In this document: one piece after another, positions 1 to 7,887 of the stretch
Layout: each line of letters starts with the position of its first letter
Numbering within the stretch: the stretch's first letter is position 1
Source: Nitrospiraceae bacterium
GTDB lineage: Bacteria > Nitrospirota > Thermodesulfovibrionia > UBA6902
DNA: 13,964 nucleotides
Direction of reading: 5' to 3'
Assembly (NCBI GenBank): GCA_020354155.1
Contig: CP070644.1
Span: forward strand, 669,533-683,496
Notes under the pieces: generated by a model
What the model was told of the DNA's origin: nothing
Seen by the model: the letters and a program-made list of their open reading frames with translations, nothing else
Databases searched by the model: none
Made by a program: the position numbers and the translations under genes

Positions 1-53
1 AAACCATCGGGGTCATTGATGCTCCTCTTAAAAACCTCTTCATAGGTGCCCAT
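1..53 (-). CDS. AMP-forming acyl-CoA synthetase (acetyl-CoA synthetase type), N-terminal fragment
   Basis: Only the first 17 codons lie in the window; the gene runs off the left edge. The translation begins MGTYEEVFKRSINDPDG, which resembles the extreme N-terminus of acetyl-/propionyl-CoA synthetases, where a Y-E-E-x-[YF]-x-R-S-[IL]-x-D-P-[ED]-x-F block opens the protein. Such enzymes activate a short carboxylic acid with ATP and CoA to the acyl-CoA via an acyl-adenylate, in the cytoplasm. The start is well supported: a full AAGGAGG Shine-Dalgarno (60-66) sits 6 nt before ATG. It lies downstream of and co-oriented with the transacylase gene but is separated by about 310 bp, so it probably has its own promoter. 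The identification rests on a very short segment and could be wrong at the level of substrate or even family. Confidence 0.5.
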   Translation of the reverse strand, partial: MGTYEEVFKRSINDPDG

Positions 54-365
54 GTAACGCCTCCTTAAAATGATTTCATTTTCCAGAATATGGTGTGATC
101 GCTGTTATTTTTATTCTGTCAATACTATGTTTACAGCTGTCAAGGTTTATTATTTAGCGGTTATTCGATGATGCACGTATTTCACGTTGTCATCAATGTA
201 TATGTATAAAAAATCCATGCTGAAGACTAATAAGAAGTTACTCACTGAGCATGATTGCATTGTAACAGAATAAGACTGAGTCAGCAATGTTTTTTTCTAT
301 TTTTGCTCTTCTCCCAGTGAGTCGATAAGCAGGCTTCAAGCAACTCCTCCAAAGATGACAGGATA
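54..365. other. Gene-free intergenic region between fabD and the acyl-CoA synthetase
   Basis: I find no gene in these 312 bp. It is AT-rich and holds the upstream region of the leftward synthetase gene. A near-palindrome centred on CAGCTG (131-143) overlaps a TTGACA-like hexamer on the minus strand (138-143), and a second TTGACA lies 22 bp further downstream, but neither has a convincing -10 at standard spacing. An exact 8-bp inverted repeat (ACTCACTG at 240-247, CAGTGAGT at 315-322) brackets the middle. No intrinsic terminator for fabD with a clear stem plus U-run was found. Confidence 0.5.
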
Positions 366-1208
366 TTACTTAATCTGGCGAGCCAGTCCGCTCAGCACGG
401 TGCCCGGACCGACCTCTGTAAATGTGTCGGCACCCTGCGCACGCAGGCCTTTGATTGTGTCGATCCACCGGACACTGCTGTAAATCTGGCTCACCAGATT
501 CAAGGCAATCGATTCATCAGTGTACGGCTCGGCACTGCAGTTGGCAATACAGGGAATTTCCAGTCTGCCGAAGCTGAAGCCGTCCAGAAATGCCTCAAAC
601 TCATCCGCTGCCGGTTTCATGTAACGACTGTGAAAGGCACCGCTGACTCGGAGAATAACCACCCGCCTGGCTCCCTTTTCCTTCATTTGCGGTGCAAAGG
701 TCTCGATATCGTCCTTACGACCTGAGATGACCGTCTGGTTTGGTGAGTTGAAATTTGCCACATCAATGCCGTCGGCACCGAGCTCTGCAAGGGCAGTGAT
801 GACGGCGTTACCGTCCATACCCAGAATGGCGGCCATACCGCCTCCCTTTGCCGCACTCATCAGGGCACCGCGCTTCTGTACAAGCTTAAGACCGGTAGCA
901 AAATCAAAGGCACCTGAAGCAAAAAGGGCATCATACTCGCCCAGGCTGTGACCGATTACAAAATCCGGTTTGATGTCCTCATCCTCAACCGTGGCCAGGA
1001 AGGTCAGTGCATTGACAGTGTAAAGCGCCGGCTGTGTGTAGTCTGTACTGTGGAGCTTACCGTCTGGATTCTCCAGACAGAGTTCCTTGATTGAGTAACC
1101 GAGAATTGAATCAGCCTCAGCGACCAGGCCGGGATAGCGTTCAAAGAGTTCGGCGCCCATACCGAGGGCCTGGGAACCCTGACCCGGAAACATGAATACC
1201 GTTGGCAT
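366..1208 (-). CDS. fabD: Malonyl-CoA:ACP transacylase, resembling discrete trans-AT acyltransferases
   Basis: A 280-residue ACP S-malonyltransferase that would move malonyl (or another acyl) from CoA to the phosphopantetheine arm of acyl carrier protein in the cytoplasm. Visible motifs are the N-terminal FPGQGSQ (7-13), the nucleophile motif GHSLGE with Ser88, the carboxylate-binding Arg113 in QKRG, and the catalytic His193 in GAFHSRYM. The start is ATG at 1206-1208, since GGAGG (minus strand, 1215-1219) lies 6 nt upstream; a reading-frame extension to 1289 has no family support. Features such as YSIKELCLE, YTQPALY and SGAFHSRYM match, from memory, the stand-alone acyltransferases of trans-AT polyketide systems better than housekeeping FabD. 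It is not in the usual fabH-fabD-fabG-acpP string. The class is certain; whether it serves fatty-acid synthesis, a polyketide-like pathway or acyl hydrolysis is open. Confidence 0.9.
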   Translation of the reverse strand: MPTVFMFPGQGSQALGMGAELFERYPGLVAEADSILGYSIKELCLENPDGKLHSTDYTQPALYTVNALTFLATVEDEDIKPDFVIGHSLGEYDALFASGAFDFATGLKLVQKRGALMSAAKGGGMAAILGMDGNAVITALAELGADGIDVANFNSPNQTVISGRKDDIETFAPQMKEKGARRVVILRVSGAFHSRYMKPAADEFEAFLDGFSFGRLEIPCIANCSAEPYTDESIALNLVSQIYSSVRWIDTIKGLRAQGADTFTEVGPGTVLSGLARQIK

Positions 1209-1491
1209 ACTATACCTCCATAAATGAAGTACAACTGCATTGTTACAACTGTGACGACAGTCAGGCGGCTTCCGCCACGTCTGCAACACTATAAGGAAAA
1301 TCAGTGGACACTACACGTCAACCATCGCATTACACTATTTCTTCTTAATGCATTACGAAAAATTTTAGAATGCTCGAATAACTGATACATCATTGCTTTT
1401 TTAAGGTTGATTCAGATATTTGCCTGTTCCGGGTTATTCAGGCTACATGATCAGGATATGCGTTAAGAAAACTTTAAAATACAACGTCACA
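1209..1491. other. Gene-free spacer upstream of fabD, with small hairpin
   Basis: This 283-bp gap separates the end of etfA from the start of fabD and must contain the fabD leader. On the transcribed (minus) strand a short GC hairpin, GGCGG-ctt-CCGCC on the plus strand (1264-1276), falls about 55 nt before the fabD start. A TTGACG hexamer is present on the minus strand around 1315-1320 but no good -10 follows at 16-18 bp. I found no clear intrinsic terminator for etfA. Confidence 0.4.
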
Positions 1492-2700
1492 TTACTGACC
1501 TTTGATTTCCTTTATCCGTCGGGTCAGCATGGGAAGAATTTCGAACATATCTCCCACGATTCCGTATGTTGCAACATTAAAAATAGGGGCATCCGGATTC
1601 TTATTAATGGCAATAATGATATCAGATGACTGCATGCCTACGAGATGCTGCACTGCCCCTGAAATACCGCAGGCAAAGTATATCTTCGGGTTCACCGTCT
1701 TACCTGTCTGTCCAACCTGATGACTGTACTGAACCCAGCCCTCGTCAACTGCTGCCCGAGAGGCGCCAACCACTCCTCCGAGGGCTTCGGCAAGGTCCTC
1801 CAGCAATTCAAATCCCTTTGCACCGCCAGCACCCCTGCCGCCGGAAATAATAATGTCCGCTTCATGAAGATTAACGCTGAGCTCGGACACTTCCTTGACT
1901 GCTTCCAGGACCCTGGTTCTCGATGAAAGTCCCTCTGTCTTGACATGAATAATTTCACCCTTACTTTTATTATCATAGGTTCCCTTCTTCATAACACGGG
2001 GACGAACCGTTGCCATCTGCGGCCTGTAGTCAGGGCAGAGGATTGTTGCCATAATATTTCCGCCAAATGCTGGCCTGACCTGTAACAGGTCCCGTGAGTC
2101 CCTGTCTATTTCAAGTGAGGTACAGTCAGCGGTAAGCCCGGTCCTGACCCTGGCAGCTACACGGGGTATAAAAGATCTCCCAATGGCAGTAGCACCGGCA
2201 AGAACAATGGAAGGTTTATGTTTTTCTATAAGGTCTGATAGGATTCCGGCGTAGGTATCATCATTAAAACTCTTCAGTTCCGGATCACTACAGAGATACA
2301 CCCTGTCAGCACCCCACATGATCAACTCCTGTGCTTCACTCTCGTCAGCACCAAGCAGAACAGCTGATACATCTGTATCAAGTTCTCCGGCAAGCCTTCG
2401 GGCAGCACCAAGGAGCTCATAGGATACATCGGCAGCCTTTCCATCTCTCTGCTCGGCAAATACAAATATGCCTTTGTAATCAGCAAACTTTTCCTTCAGT
2501 GCTTTCTTCCGGGCAGTATTTTCATTTCCAGCCATTTCAATGATGGCACCTTCCGGGCAGACTTCAAGACAGGTCTTGCATTCATTACAGTATTCATTAA
2601 TATATGCCTTGTCCTCTTTCATGACAATGGCATCGAAGGGACAGGACTCCAGACAGGTCTCACATCCCGTACATTTATCAATTTTGACGATTATAGGCAT
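1492..2700 (-). CDS. etfA: Electron transfer flavoprotein alpha subunit with N-terminal 2x[4Fe-4S] ferredoxin domain
   Basis: A 402-residue ETF alpha subunit. Residues 1-50 form a bacterial-type ferredoxin: Cys10, 13, 16, 20 and Cys38, 41, 44, 48 give two C-x2-C-x2-C-x3-C-P clusters. The ETF alpha N-domain follows. The C-terminal FAD-binding domain begins near residue 285, with GGRGAGG, the SRAAVDEGW block, QVGQTGKTVNP, IYFACGISGAVQH and INKNPDAPIF. The usual alpha subunit is about 310-340 residues, so the extra length is the ferredoxin. Ferredoxin-fused EtfA proteins occur in anaerobes, for example the caffeyl-CoA reductase complex of Acetobacterium, where they link acyl-CoA and NADH chemistry to ferredoxin. 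The ATG overlaps the last 10 bp of etfB (2691-2700), indicating translational coupling. Electron bifurcation is an inference from domains and from EtfB motifs. Confidence 0.95.
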   Translation of the reverse strand: MPIIVKIDKCTGCETCLESCPFDAIVMKEDKAYINEYCNECKTCLEVCPEGAIIEMAGNENTARKKALKEKFADYKGIFVFAEQRDGKAADVSYELLGAARRLAGELDTDVSAVLLGADESEAQELIMWGADRVYLCSDPELKSFNDDTYAGILSDLIEKHKPSIVLAGATAIGRSFIPRVAARVRTGLTADCTSLEIDRDSRDLLQVRPAFGGNIMATILCPDYRPQMATVRPRVMKKGTYDNKSKGEIIHVKTEGLSSRTRVLEAVKEVSELSVNLHEADIIISGGRGAGGAKGFELLEDLAEALGGVVGASRAAVDEGWVQYSHQVGQTGKTVNPKIYFACGISGAVQHLVGMQSSDIIIAINKNPDAPIFNVATYGIVGDMFEILPMLTRRIKEIKGQ

Positions 2701-3473
2701 TTTATCTTCTTCAACTCTCCCAGGAGACTTTCAACCTTTTCCTCTGCTGTACCTTCGATCATCTTCTTTTCTGCCGTACTTTCCGGGGCAAATATGTTTT
2801 TAACCTGGGTGGGTGATCCCTTCAGCCCAAGGTCATTCTCATCTGCATTGATATCGTCTTTCCCCAGGGTCCTGATCTCGCATTTTTTTGACTGGAGAAT
2901 ACCCCTGATCGACGGCATCCTGGGAATATTCAGCTCTTTCACAACGGTGAGAAGTACGGGGAGAGAAGACTGAACAACATCATACCCCTCATCCATGAGA
3001 CGCTGCACCTTTATCATTGTATCTTCAACTGATTCAATTTTACGAACATAGGATATATGCGGAATATCCAGGAACTCTGCTGTCTCAGGACCGACCTGGG
3101 CAGTATCGCCGTCTATGGCCTGTTTACCGCACAGGACAATATCAGCGCCGATTGTGCTGATAGCCTTTGCAAGTGTATACGATGTTGCCCATGTATCCGA
3201 TCCTGCGAATGCCCTGTCCGAGAGAAGCACTGCATCATCAGCTCCGAGGGAAATGGCCTCCCGTAACGCACCTTCTGCCTGCGGTGGTCCCATTGTGAGA
3301 ACGGTAACCCGGACCGTACGCTGTTCTTTCAACCTGACAGCTGCCTCAAGCGCATGGAGGTCAAAGGGATTGATAATACTCGGTACGCCCTCGCGCATGA
3401 GTGTGTTTGTCTCAGGGTTGATTTTTATCTCAGCTGTGTCAGGTACCTGTTTTATGCAAACAACGATCTTCAC
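2691..3473 (-). CDS. etfB: Electron transfer flavoprotein beta subunit, bifurcating-type motifs
   Basis: A 260-residue ETF beta subunit that pairs with EtfA to form the soluble flavoprotein accepting electrons from acyl-CoA dehydrogenases. It opens with MKIVVCIKQVPDT, followed by NPFDLHALEAA near residues 36-46 and GKQAIDGDTAQVGP in mid-protein. The DGDTAQVGP form, rather than the DDDCNQTGQ form of mitochondrial-type AMP-binding ETFs, is the version found in bifurcating ETFs, in which beta holds a second FAD instead of AMP; this comparison is from family knowledge, not computed. The start codon is GTG (3471-3473), with AGGAG and GGAGG motifs just upstream. It is co-directional with the upstream ankyrin gene (74-bp gap) and overlaps etfA by 10 bp. 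Function as ETF beta is secure; bifurcation is inferred. Confidence 0.95.
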   Translation of the reverse strand: MKIVVCIKQVPDTAEIKINPETNTLMREGVPSIINPFDLHALEAAVRLKEQRTVRVTVLTMGPPQAEGALREAISLGADDAVLLSDRAFAGSDTWATSYTLAKAISTIGADIVLCGKQAIDGDTAQVGPETAEFLDIPHISYVRKIESVEDTMIKVQRLMDEGYDVVQSSLPVLLTVVKELNIPRMPSIRGILQSKKCEIRTLGKDDINADENDLGLKGSPTQVKNIFAPESTAEKKMIEGTAEEKVESLLGELKKIKCL

Positions 3474-3547
3474 TGCTCTCCTGCCTCCGGATGTGTGTAT
3501 TCGATATGGTTTGCTGTTCTCATACTATAATGAATAAATTATCTGAA

Positions 3548-4411
3548 TTATTTTTTTGCCCCTGCTTTTTTAAGAGCGTATACTACCTCAGGATATCCCC
3601 CTTCTTTTGCATATGAAAGGGCCGTCTTGTTATCCAGTGTTTTTATATTGATATCTGCACCGTTTTCTATTAAAAGCTTGGCCACATCAGTATGCCCTTT
3701 CATCGCTGCATCCATAAGGGCGGTTCCACCATTTTCATCCCTCACATTTACCTTTGCCCCTTTTTTCAGAAGTGTTTTGACGACATCAACATGCCCCTGT
3801 ATAGCGGCATCCATAAGGGCTGTCTGTTTTTTCGACGTCAACGCATTCACATCAGCACCATTGTCAATAAACAGTTCCACAATATCGGCATGTCCTTCAT
3901 AGGCAGCATCCATAAGCGCAGTGCTGCCAAGGGCATCCCTTGCCTCTACATCGGCTCCGCTGTCCATTAGCAGTTTTAGAATTTCCTCATATCCAACATA
4001 TGCAGCGTCCATGAGCGCAGTACCGCCAAGTGCGTCTTGTGCATTCACATCAGCACCTCCTGCCAACAACATTTTAACGATCCCGGCATGCCCTCCGAAT
4101 GATGCCGCCATCAATGCAGTCTGTCCCTTAATCGTTTTCGAGTTCACATCAGCCCCCTTTGAGAGGAGAAGTCTCACGATTTCCGTATATCCCCTGAAAG
4201 AGGCATGCATCAGCGGCGTTCTTCTCACATCATCCTTGGTATTGAAATCAGCTCCTTTAACCAGCAGAGAAGTAACCAGATCTGTGTGACCATTCATTGA
4301 TGCATCGAGAAGTTCCCTGTTCATATCAGCATAGGAACTCGATGTAAAAAACGTTATAGAGAGAATAAAAGCGATACATGCCGGTACCACATTTTTTTTC
4401 AGAAACTTCAT
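3548..4411 (-). CDS. Exported ankyrin-repeat protein (8 repeats)
   Basis: A 287-residue protein with an N-terminal signal peptide: Lys-rich start, hydrophobic core about residues 8-22, and likely signal peptidase I cleavage after SSSYA (Ala28). The rest is about eight 33-residue ankyrin repeats from residue 30 to the C-terminus, each ending in a GADVN-like turn and opening with TALMDAA in place of the textbook TPLHxAA. Repeats 4-7 are especially alike. There is no enzymatic domain and no C-terminal anchor, so it is probably a soluble periplasmic or secreted protein-binding scaffold. The start is supported by AAAGGAGG 7 nt before ATG. It sits between an acyl-CoA dehydrogenase gene and etfBA in the same orientation, an unexpected place for an exported protein. 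Small exported ankyrin proteins have been linked to catalase or oxidative-stress protection in some Proteobacteria, but nothing here shows that role. Confidence 0.9.
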   Translation of the reverse strand: MKFLKKNVVPACIAFILSITFFTSSSYADMNRELLDASMNGHTDLVTSLLVKGADFNTKDDVRRTPLMHASFRGYTEIVRLLLSKGADVNSKTIKGQTALMAASFGGHAGIVKMLLAGGADVNAQDALGGTALMDAAYVGYEEILKLLMDSGADVEARDALGSTALMDAAYEGHADIVELFIDNGADVNALTSKKQTALMDAAIQGHVDVVKTLLKKGAKVNVRDENGGTALMDAAMKGHTDVAKLLIENGADINIKTLDNKTALSYAKEGGYPEVVYALKKAGAKK

Positions 4412-4455
4412 TGAATTGCCTCCTTTAAACCAGGTTATTCTATAGTAATTGATTC

Positions 4456-5613
4456 CTATTTTTTCTTTGCCGTTTCCTTGATAAGAGACTGGCCGATAAC
4501 ATTTCTCTGAATCTGATTTGTTCCTTCGTAAATCTGCAGAATCTTGGCATCACGCATCATTTTTTCAACAGGATATTCTTTCATGTATCCCGAGCCTCCC
4601 ATTACCTGGACTGCATCAACGGTTACCTTCATTGCCACATCAGTTGCAAAGAGCTTGGCCATTGCAGATTCTTTCGAAACATCTTTTGCGCCGCCGTCGA
4701 CATACCTGGAAACGGAATACACCAGCGATCGTGCTGCCTCAATCTCCGTTGCCATGTTGGCAAGCATATGCTGCACTGCCTGAAAACTGATAACCGGGGT
4801 TCCGAACTGGTGTCTTTCCTTTGCATACAGCGCCGATGCGTCAAAGGCACCCTGTGCAACGCCGACGCCCTGTGCGCCAACGCCGGTCCTTGACTTGTCC
4901 AGAGTCTTCATTGCAACGATAAATCCCATCCCCTGCCTTGCAATAAGATTTTCCTTCGGTATCCTGCAGTTTTCAAATACAAGTTCTCGTGTGGAAGATG
5001 CCCTGATACCGAGCTTGTCTTCTTTTTTCCCAAAACTGAAGCCCGGGGTATCTTTCTCAACAACAAATGCTGACGCACCGCGTGCGCCCCTATTTTTATC
5101 GGTCATGGCAATAACCGTGTATATCTCTGCTTCTCCTCCGTTTGTTATCCACTGCTTGGTCCCGTTCAGGACGTACTCATTACCCTCCAGTTTTGCTGTG
5201 GTCTGCACTCCTGCAGCGTCCGAACCTGCAGTAGCTTCTGTGAGTGCGAAGGCAACAAGCCGTTTACCTGAAGCTATGTCAGGAAGGTATTTTTTCTTCT
5301 GCTTTTCAGAGCCGTATAACAGGATCGGATAGGTGCCGAGAGCATTGGCTGCAAATGTTGTTGAAACACCAAGGCATGCCCTGCTCAGCTCTTCCACAGC
5401 CAGAATAAATTCAAATCCTCCCATTCCCAGTCCTCCATACTCAGTCGGTATGTTGATTGCCATCATGTCGGACTGAGCAATTGTACGCATGATATCCCAG
5501 GGAAACTCCCCCTTTTCATCAAGCTCTGCCCGTACCGGCATAACCCGTTCATCAGCGATACGCCTGGCAAGGTCACGAATTATTTGCTGGTTTTCATTTA
5601 AAAAATAATCCAT
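4456..5613 (-). CDS. Acyl-CoA dehydrogenase (short-chain/butyryl-CoA dehydrogenase-like)
   Basis: A 385-residue FAD-dependent acyl-CoA dehydrogenase that introduces a trans-2 double bond into an acyl-CoA (or reduces enoyl-CoA when run in reverse) and passes electrons to ETF. Conserved landmarks in order are GGLGMGG, LTEATAGSD, WITNG, the RASSTRELVFENCRIP stretch, YAKERHQFG, the MGGSGYMKEYPVEKMMRDAK block, and QIYEGTNQIQR with the catalytic Glu363. Length and motif set are those of the short-chain/butyryl-CoA dehydrogenase group, though substrate chain length cannot be read reliably. ATG at 5611-5613 is preferred because family members start at MDYFLNENQQ; an in-frame GTG six codons upstream lacks a Shine-Dalgarno. 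The predicted ETF partner, etfBA, lies two genes downstream. It may be transcribed onward from fabH across a 91-bp gap. Confidence 0.93.
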   Translation of the reverse strand: MDYFLNENQQIIRDLARRIADERVMPVRAELDEKGEFPWDIMRTIAQSDMMAINIPTEYGGLGMGGFEFILAVEELSRACLGVSTTFAANALGTYPILLYGSEKQKKKYLPDIASGKRLVAFALTEATAGSDAAGVQTTAKLEGNEYVLNGTKQWITNGGEAEIYTVIAMTDKNRGARGASAFVVEKDTPGFSFGKKEDKLGIRASSTRELVFENCRIPKENLIARQGMGFIVAMKTLDKSRTGVGAQGVGVAQGAFDASALYAKERHQFGTPVISFQAVQHMLANMATEIEAARSLVYSVSRYVDGGAKDVSKESAMAKLFATDVAMKVTVDAVQVMGGSGYMKEYPVEKMMRDAKILQIYEGTNQIQRNVIGQSLIKETAKKK

Positions 5614-5704
5614 CACAGTTCCCCAGAACACCGGAAAAGATAAATATAAAATTGAGCAGTCCTATTATGCAGATAATTTGATTTTTTATCCATAAGGTTA
5701 CAGG

Positions 5705-6682
5705 TTACCACTTTATCAGGGCAGAGGCCCACGTCAGTCCTCCGCCAAAGGCCTCAAGCAGAATGTAGTCTCCTTCTTTTATTCTTCCTTCCCGTACAAC
5801 TTCATCAAGGGCTATCGGTATTGAAGCACTTGAAGTATTGCCAAACTTATCCAGGTTGACTGCCACCCTGCTCATGGGCAGGTTCAGTCTCTTTGCAGTC
5901 GCACTGATGATACGTAAATTTGCCTGATGGGGAATCAGCATTGCCAGATCTGAGGGTTTCATATTATTGGCCGCCAGTGTATCCATAACAAGTTTTTCCA
6001 GTGTCCGGACAGCAACCTTAAATGTTTCATTTCCTCTCATCTTGATAAAGTGCATTCCATCCTTAACTGTCTCATGAGAACTGGGATATTTCGAACCACC
6101 ACCGGGGACGCAGATAAAGTCCCACATACTGCCATCAGAACTCAGATGGGTAGACAGGACTCCACTATCATCGCCGGCAGGTTCCATAATGACTGCTCCT
6201 GCTCCATCGCCAAAGAGTACGCAGGTAGAGCGGTCTTCCCAGTCAAGAAACTTCGAGTTCATTTCAGCGCCCACAAGGAGTATCTTTCTGAAGGTTCCGC
6301 CCTTAATAAAATTGTCAGCCACTGACAGCCCGTAGAGGAACCCGCTGCATGCAGCATTTACATCAAAGGCCCCGGCATTGACTGCCCCTATCCTCTGCTG
6401 CAGAAAAGATGCCGTAGCAGGCATGGGCATGTCACCGCTCATGGTAGCGACAATGACAAGGTCTATTTCCTCAGGGAATGTCCCGGATGCTTCAAGGGCC
6501 TTCCCTGCAGCCTGAAAGCACATGTCTGATGTTGTTTCATCATCTCCGGCGACCCGGCGTTCTTTAATGCCGGTCCTCTCTATGATCCATTCATCTGATG
6601 TATGAACGGTCTTTGCCAGGTCGTCGTTGCTTATAATCCGTTCCGGTAGATAGGAGCCAGTGCCGGTTATCTTACTCCTCAA
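5705..6682 (-). CDS. fabH: 3-oxoacyl-ACP synthase III (beta-ketoacyl-ACP synthase III)
   Basis: FabH condenses an acyl-CoA primer (acetyl-CoA or a branched acyl-CoA) with malonyl-ACP to start each fatty acid chain. With the start chosen here it has 325 residues, the normal family length, and the triad falls in textbook positions: Cys112 in NAACSGF, His252 in PHQAN, Asn282 in FGNTSSAS. The DEWIIERTGI block is at 30-39 and the C-terminus ends with FGGGLTWASALIKW. The only sensible start is TTG at 6680-6682, which places the first residues just before KITGTGSYLP and overlaps the end of plsX by 11 bp. An upstream ATG in this frame lies about 100 bp inside plsX and would add an unrelated tail. GGAGGGAG upstream could serve as Shine-Dalgarno. 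The overlap suggests translational coupling to plsX. Confidence 0.96.
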   Translation of the reverse strand: MRSKITGTGSYLPERIISNDDLAKTVHTSDEWIIERTGIKERRVAGDDETTSDMCFQAAGKALEASGTFPEEIDLVIVATMSGDMPMPATASFLQQRIGAVNAGAFDVNAACSGFLYGLSVADNFIKGGTFRKILLVGAEMNSKFLDWEDRSTCVLFGDGAGAVIMEPAGDDSGVLSTHLSSDGSMWDFICVPGGGSKYPSSHETVKDGMHFIKMRGNETFKVAVRTLEKLVMDTLAANNMKPSDLAMLIPHQANLRIISATAKRLNLPMSRVAVNLDKFGNTSSASIPIALDEVVREGRIKEGDYILLEAFGGGLTWASALIKW

Positions 6683-7697
6683 TGAACACCGTCTCCCTCC
6701 CTGCCAGCCCCTCTTTGCACTCTTTGGAAATAATCTGCAGAATGCCCTTGCTGTGAAGCATGCCTGCCAATATGACTGCATTTTTTATGGCCTTGGAGGT
6801 TGACCGCCCATGACTGATAATGCAGGGCTTGTTCAGACCCAGCAATGGAGCGCCGCCATATTCGGAATAGTCTGTTTTCTTCTGGAAATTGCTTAATGCC
6901 TTTTTCAGGAAATCCGAACCGATCTCTCCCGCTGTTTTTTCCACGATTTCCCTCTTCAGCATCTTTGCCGTTGTTTCAGCAAAGCCTTCAGCAATTTTCA
7001 GGGCAATGTTACCGACAAACCCGTCACAGACAACGACATCGGCATCACCCTCAAATATGTGTCTGCCCTCAACATTTCCGATAAAATTCAATCCTGCGTT
7101 TTTCAGTAATTTAAAGGACTCCTTCGTCAATTCATTCCCCTTGGCGTCCTCTTCACCGATACTGAGCATACCGACCTTTGGATTTTCAATATTAAAGATA
7201 TAGCGGGAATAGGCTTCTCCCATAAGTCCAAACTGGAAGAGATGAACAGGTTTGCAATCAACATTGGCACCTGCATCAATCAGAATAAAGTGGCCCTTCA
7301 GTGAAGGCATGACAGTAGCAATCGCAGGTCTTTCAACACCTGACAATTTTCCCAGTACCAGCAGCGCTGTTGCCATAACAACGCCGGAGTTCCCGGCGCT
7401 CACCATACCGTCAGCATCGTCTGATTTTAAAAGGTCCGTGGCAATCCTGATGGAAGAATCTTTTTTGCGCCTCAGCGCGCTCATGGGTGAGTCATCCATC
7501 TCTACTGTCTGAGATGCATGCTTAACTCTGAGTTGTGAAGCAGAGTATTTGTGTTTCTTCAGTTCAGATGCAATCGCAGTCTCATTGCCAACGAGAATGA
7601 CAGACAACTGTGAATTCTGACTGCATGCCTCAACAGCGCCTTCAACAGTTGCAGCAGGGGCATGGTCCCCCCCCATTGCGTCTACAGCAATTCTCAT
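6672..7697 (-). CDS. plsX: Phosphate acyltransferase PlsX
   Basis: PlsX converts acyl-ACP plus phosphate to acyl-phosphate, which PlsY then uses to acylate glycerol-3-phosphate, the first step of phospholipid synthesis; it is a peripheral membrane enzyme. The 341-residue length is typical. It begins with the hallmark MRIAVDAMGGDHAP, and contains SAGNSGVVMATA, a GRHIFEGDADVVVCDGFVGN stretch, and YGGAPLLGLNKPCIISHG near the C-terminus. Its ATG overlaps the rpmF stop as ATGA (7694-7697) and its 3' end overlaps fabH by 11 bp, so rpmF, plsX and fabH are likely translated as a coupled set. The rpmF-plsX-fabH order is widely conserved in bacteria. Confidence 0.97.
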   Translation of the reverse strand: MRIAVDAMGGDHAPAATVEGAVEACSQNSQLSVILVGNETAIASELKKHKYSASQLRVKHASQTVEMDDSPMSALRRKKDSSIRIATDLLKSDDADGMVSAGNSGVVMATALLVLGKLSGVERPAIATVMPSLKGHFILIDAGANVDCKPVHLFQFGLMGEAYSRYIFNIENPKVGMLSIGEEDAKGNELTKESFKLLKNAGLNFIGNVEGRHIFEGDADVVVCDGFVGNIALKIAEGFAETTAKMLKREIVEKTAGEIGSDFLKKALSNFQKKTDYSEYGGAPLLGLNKPCIISHGRSTSKAIKNAVILAGMLHSKGILQIISKECKEGLAGRETVFIEE

Positions 7698-7885
7698 ACG
7701 GATTCTTTTTCTACAACTTCAAATATCTTCTTACCGTTATAGGTTCCGCAACTCATACAGACTCTGTGCGGAAGCTTCGGCTCATCGCACTCAGGACATA
7801 CTGCCAGAGTGGGGGCCTGGATTTTCCAGTTTGCCCGTCTTTTGTCCCGCCTTGTCCTTGAGTGCCTCGACGTTGGGTTAGCCAT
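7694..7885 (-). CDS. rpmF: 50S ribosomal protein L32
   Basis: A 63-residue L32 (bL32), a small component of the large ribosomal subunit near the peptidyl-transferase region. It begins MANPTSRHSRTRRDKRRANW, the family signature, and has a zinc-ribbon: CPEC (Cys30, Cys33) and CMSC (Cys43, Cys46), so this is the zinc-binding form. The true start is ATG 7883-7885, with AAAGGAG about 7 nt upstream; the same frame stays open to 8020, but that upstream part overlaps yceD and has no family support. It follows yceD by 2 bp and its stop overlaps the plsX start. Co-transcription from the promoter at 8438-8467 is expected. Confidence 0.97.
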   Translation of the reverse strand: MANPTSRHSRTRRDKRRANWKIQAPTLAVCPECDEPKLPHRVCMSCGTYNGKKIFEVVEKESV

Positions 7886-7887
7886 TT

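Noticed and set aside
1209..1289. Upstream in-frame extension of fabD
   Set aside because: The family N-terminus MPTVFMFPGQGSQ starts at 1208 with an ideal Shine-Dalgarno; the extra 27 residues are not FabD-like.
3548..4411. Repeat tract as CRISPR or satellite DNA
   Set aside because: The approximately 99-bp periodicity is explained by the 33-residue ankyrin repeats in a continuous open frame.
6683..6781. Upstream in-frame extension of fabH
   Set aside because: It lies inside the conserved PlsX C-terminus, and FabH proteins begin near KITGTGSYLP.
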